A stretch of DNA of 64,000 bases from Lota lota (taxonomy: Eukaryota; Chordata; Actinopteri; Gadiformes; Lotidae): NCBI GenBank assembly GCA_026745465.1, contig JACYXH010000212.1:646001-710000 (forward strand). The letters run 5' to 3'. The notes beneath the pieces were generated by a model that saw only the letters and a program-made list of their open reading frames with translations, did no database searches and was not told the DNA's origin. The translations under genes and the position numbers were made by a program. Below are positions 57,955 through 64,000 of this stretch, piece by piece (position 1 is the first letter of the stretch; each line of letters begins with the position of its first letter).

Positions 57955-60179
57955 ATTTATTTTATAGCTGAGAATTTGTGTGTCTTATTTTGATGTGTGT
58001 TTGGCTTCATCTTATTTATGTGGCCATAGAGAAGACAAATTAAGTAAAACGTGATATCTCAGTGAAACCCTCCCAGAAGGCATCTCTTCTGAATCAGAGA
58101 GACTGGATCCATTTTGTGTTTGTGAAGCTGCACAGTGTGAAAGGCAGCAGAGAGACCCATTGATTGGAAAACCCAGGACTGTGTAATTAGCAGCTGTTAT
58201 CATTAATGAAGGGCAAAGACGGAGAGGAGAGAGAGGCAGAGAGAGGAGCCCCACTTCTGTTAATTCTACAGAGCAACCCCACTGTTTAAAACAAAAGACC
58301 ACAGGCACTTAGCTGCCAAGTCATTCTGACATCGTATGACGGGTTATGACGAAGAAGCAATAGTTGTTAGATCAGTGGTTCCCAAACTTTATGGGAGCTA
58401 CACAACACAATCGAAACCAGACATTCAAGGCATACCAACTTAAAGTTGTACGGAATATTCATGCACATTATTACTAGGATATTTTATGAGCAATTTCCCA
58501 ATATTCCAAACGCATTAGGCTGTCAAAAAAGTATTGCCTAGATACAGGCTCCTAGGAAATCGGACAAATTATATTATTTGTCGAAAATATTAATTGAAAC
58601 ACAGCAGGAACTTGCATCATGTGGGATAGCCCTAATGACTCAATAATGAATCCATAATGAATCACAAATTATAAAAAAGAGACTATTAAATTGTAAACAT
58701 TGTGTCTTTCTCACTAGTTCACTGGCCGTTACTGTTAACCTATTTCAGCAATATGAATTCAATCCCACATAATAATATGTGGGTTCTGTTCTAGAACAGA
58801 GCCAAGCTGCCTCGCCAGGTTGCAGCCTGCTGGGAACAAGGTATCAGTGGGAACTGCTTCTCTCCCCGGCTCACCCCCGACCGGACAAATCGCACCGCGG
58901 TGGCTGTTATCAGCAGACATAAACAGCTTGGTCTCTGGCACGGCCCCTCATCTATCTGTGTTCCCAGATAATACGACAGCTCTGATTGGTGCTTAATGGC
59001 CGGCAGCGTTTCAACCCCCACACCCCCGAATACTTTAGTGCTTTCTTTTTTCTTTTCTTTTTTCTCCCCGTGTGTCATCTTATCCGCTGGACATGGACGG
59101 GGGCTGGCGGTGAACACAGTAATCCACCGCAGGCCTGTATCTGATTCATTTGAATGGAGCAGAACACACAGGCGGGCACATGCGCTGCAGCCACAGGGTC
59201 ATGTGACCTCTTCCTTCTGTGACGATTAGCCCGTTTGGACGAGGGATCGCGGACAGTGCTCGATACAACCTAAAACACATCTGCAAAGGCATGCATGGCG
59301 TAGTGTTTTGTGCCCTCTTTGGCCACACAGGCAAAGGACAGAGTGGAAGAAAAATAAATGTCTGGTCGCATTAAATCCGCTTTAAGTGACGAGTGAAACG
59401 ATGCCGTGTTTGCCCTGCGTCACGGTCTGCACAGCCAACCGGAGACTGGGCGAGTCTCCGTCACTCTGCCATATTAAATGGACATCAAACATCCCATTGG
59501 AATGAAGCAGATGCAGAAACCCACTCAACCCTCTTGTATCCACAATACATTACTATCTTTTGGGAAGCAAATCAAGTCGAAGTGGGGCGCGTAAACTCGC
59601 TAAAAAATGTCATCATGTATTTGATGTAATGTATACCAACATCAGATCCAAACCCCGTGTTTAGACTCAGCTCAGTCTAACGTTTTAAAAATACAGAATA
59701 TTTATAGGAGCATACATTTACTAGATAATGTATTACAATGCTGCTAATGTCAGAAAACTGAGAATAGTATTTAAACAAAACATTACAAGACATTACAAAA
59801 AGCATCCTGAATTGATTTGATTGTATTCAGACACAAGCCCCCCTCTATCTCGCCAAGAACACCTGGAGGGAGGGGGCTGGAGCGGGGTAGTGACCCTGAA
59901 AATAGAGGTCAACACATCATTATGGCCCATAAATACCTCTCCCTTCACACCAAAGGCACGAACAGAGGCTCAACCAGAGGTGTCAGTAAGACAGTAATGT
60001 AAACATACTGGTTCTAATCAAGGTGATACTATTGTCCTGGATGTATGTATGTGTGTATTGGACCAGAACCACCGATTAGCATGTTAGCAGAGATGAATGC
60101 TACTATAGCTGCCATCTTTATTTTTTCTCACAGTGCAAAAACATGCAAACCATGACTGTGACAAGATGTCAAAGTCCAT
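57955..60179. other. Upstream unique region
   Basis: A hAT-like terminus (cagtggttcccaaactttat) lies at 58374 without a matching partner. A GC-rich unique block lies at about 58790-59300. No exon recognised. Confidence 0.45.
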
Positions 60180-60418
60180 AACACAGACACACTTTCAGAA
60201 ACATATTCACACAGAAATATTCAGACACATGTACACACAAAGAAACACATTTGCACACACAGACACACATTGAGACATGTCTATACACAGCATCTCTCAC
60301 ATGCATGCACACACATGTGCACACACACACAAACACACGTTCACTCTCCCCCTTCTCTCTTTCTCTGTCTCTCTGTCTCTCTCTGTCTCTCTCTCTCTCT
60401 CTCACATACACACACACA

Positions 60419-60458
<40 letters not shown>

Positions 60459-60545
60459 GCCTTGCCCTATGTCCCTGCCCGTGTGTGTGTTTTTAGGCCC
60501 TGACTGAGAGAGAGAGAGAGAGAGTGAGAGAAAGAGAGAGAGGTG
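60180..60545. repeat. Compound (AC)n, (TC)n, (GA)n region
   Basis: Impure AC at 60180-60335, TC at 60345-60402, pure AC at about 60405-60455 and GA at 60505-60541. Confidence 0.9.
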
Positions 60546-61195
60546 TTGGGGTAACACAGCTTGCTAGCCCTCCCCCTTCCCTCCGTCCTTTTCCCCCAGA
60601 CAACATTATGCCCCCTGCTCTTAAGCCAGCTACTCTATAACCCAGCAGCCCTTGGGAGGTTTCTTATCAGCGTTGGCCAGCTGGAGCGTGAGCTAGCGAC
60701 CGTCAATACCTCAAGGCTTGTTGATGGAATGATGCTGCTAGCAAAAGTGCGCAGTGATTTCAAATTAGCATTGAATTTTTGAAATTAGAATGAAAATTTG
60801 CAATCTTGAATGTGCCAACGCAGTAGAATGCCCGTGATTCAATTGTGCGTGTTTGTGTGCTGATTTGCCGGCGTGGTCTGGAGGCCTGGATGATCGACAG
60901 TGAGCGAGGGATTATTGATTCTACGACAAAAGGATAGATCCTATCAAATGTTTCTTTTTCTTTGAATGTCTGTTTTCCTTCTTTCTTTCTTTTGCCAGGT
61001 TTCACATTTTACATTCCACATCGCGTGTTTCAACAATGTGGGGACGTGAGGATGAAGCCGGTCCTTCGCAAACCTCGTCAGACGGAGTGTAACCGCCTGC
61101 GGAGGGGCTGGACGCGTCTGGAGAGACGCAGCGCGGGTCGTCCCCTTTCAGAATCAAAAGGACCTGACAGCAGTCTGACGCCACTGTCCCCGAGC

Positions 61196-61197
<2 letters not shown>

Positions 61198-61247
<50 letters not shown>

Positions 61248-61402
61248 GGGCGCAACAGCCCCTACACACCCTCACTACTGATGACGTGAAGAGAAAATGT
61301 TTTTGTATTTCATGTCCCAGCAGGAAAAACGAAATCTTTGGCACCAGTCAGTGTACAGACTCCAGCCCCCCCTCCTTCTCAACTCCTTAATTCCAATAAG
61401 GG

Positions 61403-61434
<32 letters not shown>
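61198..61434. repeat. (GT)n plus two poly-G runs
   Basis: (GT)n at 61198-61230 runs straight into 20 G (61231-61250). A second run of 30 G lies at 61404-61433. About 150 bp of unique sequence separates them. Confidence 0.9.
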
Positions 61435-61624
61435 GTCACCCACAATGCAATGCTTTGTTCTTTTGTGTTGAATTGAGCAACGCCTTGGTGCACTGACCTA
61501 CTTTTCGACAGTGAGGTTATTCTGGGATGTCATTACCGGGATGTCTGCGGGGACATAGATGAGGTGAACAGTTGCTAGCCAGAGACTTGGGGGTTTGGTC
61601 TGATTCCCACACGTCCAAGCTATC

Positions 61625-61785
61625 TTAAATGGCTAGGGAGTTTGCCTCCCAGCCGAAAGGTACTGGCTTCGTTCCCCAATGTCTGCATCCTAGCTGCAGA
61701 CATCGTGCCCTAAGCAAGATGCCCTAACGTGCTACCTGCTGCTGAATGACATGTATCTGTATTCACTGTAATACAGAACAAAAGC
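61625..61785 (+). mobile_element. tRNA-derived SINE, near full length
   Basis: ttaaatggctagggagtttg, cccagccgaaaggtactggc, the B-box-like cttcgttcccc, atgtctgcatcctagctgca, and catgtatctgtattcactgt recapitulate the family in order. It lies in the region upstream of myo3a. Confidence 0.65.
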
Positions 61786-63334
61786 TACTACTACATTTAA
61801 TTAAATAGTACACAATCAGTGAGGGTATAATAAACTGTATTTCACTGTGTTATTCAGACAGCAGGCCTAAGTGTCACTTATATTTTGGGTCAGCCAAGCC
61901 GAATTTGCTAACAAGCACCAACCCAGGGGTGTAACGGATGAAAGGGCAGGTTGTTTACTTCCTGAACCTGGACACTTTGTGCTCTTGTAACCGTGCACAT
62001 TAAGTGCTGCTTCAATCCAAACCTCAGTACGTCAGTGGGGTACCGTTATACAACAGCTGGGGATTCAGTGAGACAATATTAACTACAGGCGGAGATTCTA
62101 GGCCTTTTCAGAAAAACTAGACCGATTGTAACAACAGTAACTTCATTACAGCAGTTATATGTTATTATCTGAGTGGCAGAAAACTATAGCCAATTACAAG
62201 AGAGGAAGAGGAGGATGAGGAAGAAGAGGGGATGTTTGCTGTTTGCTAAGAGCCTCCAGATGCTGCTTCTAATGCCGCTGGAATCTAAGCCATGTCCCCC
62301 GAAAAAAAGAGAATTCAAACTATCTACCCATCATGCACTTGGGGCTCCTGGCGCATGCCAATGACTCGGCACCTGCTGCCACTCCGGCAGTTTGAAAGGA
62401 CGGAGAAAATGGTGACACAAAATGGAGTCCCAGCTGCGTGTGAGAGTGTGCCAGTGTCTGGACAGCAGGGGTGGAGGACAGCAGGGGTGGAGGACATCGC
62501 TTCAGGCTCGATTAAACCCACTTTCGATCGGCCATCTCCAGCTCTGAGCTCCATCTCCCCCCCCCCCCTCCCCCGGTCGTCAACCGCTGGAATCCCAGCT
62601 GCCAACCTGCCACATCTATGAGCAGGTGGTGGTGGTGGTGGTGGAGGCAGTGGTGGTGTGGTCTGGAGGAGATGGTGGTTGAGATAGTGGTAGAGGAGGA
62701 GGAGGTGGTGGGGGGAGGTAGTGCTGGTGATGTGAAATATATTGTTGTTTTTAAAGGCAAATCTCAGCAATAAAAAAAAACATTTATGCAGTTAAATCCT
62801 CCTCTGTCAACAACTGCCTCACTGATATTTAATCAGGGTGACGTGAGAAAACCTCCGTGGCCGCTATCGCCAAGAGGTGCAGAGGTGACATTTGTGCTTT
62901 CCCTGTATGAGGCTGGAAGGTTGATGCGGTCTGGCAGAGCGGGGGACGTGACCACCCTTACCTAGCCCACCCTCACCACTCACAACGTTGCTGTGCACCT
63001 GTCCCTTCAGGCTGAAGATCAAGACCCAACCGTGGCCGAATGTCGCCCCCTGCTGGTGTGAACGATGTCGCAGGCTAGCGATAGGCACCATTGCGTTCAG
63101 TCAGGTCCCATTAGACATTTGTGTACGGCTTTGTCATGGAGATTTTTGGGTAGCAGGGAATAAAATGTGTAAATTATATGGAAATAAGAAATAAGAAATA
63201 ACCAACTTAGGCCACGGAATGGATCAAGAAAGAGTAGGCCCACAGGAAAAACAGGAGAATTAAACGAGTGAGAGACAGGATTTTTCCTTTGAAACCTTGG
63301 TAAAGAGACAATCAAACTAGAGAGATATAGCGAG
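61786..63334. other. Upstream unique region with (GGT)n
   Basis: A short duplication (gacagcaggggtgga twice, 62461-62492), a C run at about 62559-62569 and a GGT/GGA-rich stretch at 62624-62715. No exon recognised. Confidence 0.5.
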
Positions 63335-63409
63335 TGTATGTGTGTGTGTGAGAGAGAGATAGCGACTGTGAGAGAGAGCTAGAAAGAGAGATAGCGAGTA
63401 TGTGTGTGT

Positions 63410-63445
<36 letters not shown>
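63335..63445. repeat. (GA)n-rich tract
   Basis: GA repeats with tagcgagtatgtgtgtg interruptions occurring twice (about 63327 and 63390). Confidence 0.85.
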
Positions 63446-64000
63446 AGACAGACCTGTGCCAAGATAAACACTCGCAGAGCAACCTCTCGCTCTGCACGAG
63501 TAATTTGTCATTCGGTGTGAGACCAGAACAGCAGGGGGGAGGCTGTGGGTGAACTCTTTGCTTGGACACCTGACGTCTCCGGAGGACGTCCTCCCATCTG
63601 TCAACACAACTGTCAGAGTAACTTCGTTAATGTCACTTGGATTTCACTTATTCAGGAAGGAATTCAAGACACATTATAGCAGTGGTGCAATGGCCCTTGC
63701 ATACTAAAAGGTAGGCCCTACCTTCTCTGTGAGCTTCACTGTGAAGGCCTACTGGTGAAATATATAAGTATAAGTTTGTTCTAATCTATTCATATACATG
63801 CCTTCTATATTTTCCAAGTCATTTTCATTGACATTGAACGGTTTAAAACAACTAAAAACGTATCCAGTTTTATACAAAAGTGATTTAGTTTTGGAATAAC
63901 ACCAACAAATTCCATCATGTGATGAGAGAACAATTTATATTTAGGCAATAGGGTTTTGTAGGACTATTATACATCTTCAATGTTGTCCACTAGGACACTG

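Noticed and set aside
60962-61390. 142-codon plus-strand open frame upstream of myo3a
   Set aside because: No recognised domain, runs into (GT)n and poly-G, and has no supporting splice or promoter signal.

Overview
This is vertebrate genomic DNA, almost certainly from a teleost fish. One large intron-rich gene fills the left three quarters of the window on the minus strand, and no bacterial or organellar genes are present. The gene is an unconventional class III myosin, best matched to MYO3A: an N-terminal Ste20-type protein kinase fused to a myosin motor and an IQ/calmodulin-binding neck. I reconstructed 30 coding exons between 46579 and 2546. They keep one continuous frame of 1670 complete codons with GT-AG boundaries throughout. 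The start codon is at 46563-46561. The last exon found ends mid-codon at a splice donor (2546), so the C-terminal tail exons (espin- and actin-binding part in the family) must lie beyond position 1. Exon 1 begins at a splice acceptor, so there is also at least one unlocated 5' UTR exon to the right.

Layout, right to left along transcription. 64000-46580: upstream sequence without recognisable coding exons, holding microsatellites, SINE and MITE copies and several unique GC-rich stretches. 46579-21302: kinase exons 1-8. 20065-5438: kinase-motor linker and motor exons 9-25. 5215-2793: neck with nine IQ motifs, five of them in one 1.38-kb acidic exon. 2690-2546: last exon in the window. 2545-1: intron.

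Simple repeats are extraordinarily dense: (AC)n, (GA)n, (TA)n, (TTCC)n and G runs of up to 42 bp. This recalls the repeat-rich genomes of cod-like fishes, but the species is inference only. The most striking observation is that three minisatellites are built from the gene's own splice junctions. About 2.6 kb of 37-bp units copy the acceptor of exon 6. About 0.4 kb copies its donor on the other side. A 39-bp array copies the donor of exon 19, including 25 bases of coding sequence. Together they present dozens of duplicate splice sites in one pre-mRNA. Other points of interest are a phase-matched 42-nt candidate optional exon in the kinase-motor linker, duplicated IQ exons, a tetramer of 60-bp tRNA-like units with Pol III boxes, and a hAT-type MITE with a perfect 8-bp target duplication.

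In the protein the kinase (residues about 21-288) would act on the motor and itself, the motor would move toward actin plus ends in photoreceptor calycal processes or hair-cell stereocilia, and the IQ array would bind calmodulin-like light chains. These roles come from knowledge of MYO3A, not from this sequence.
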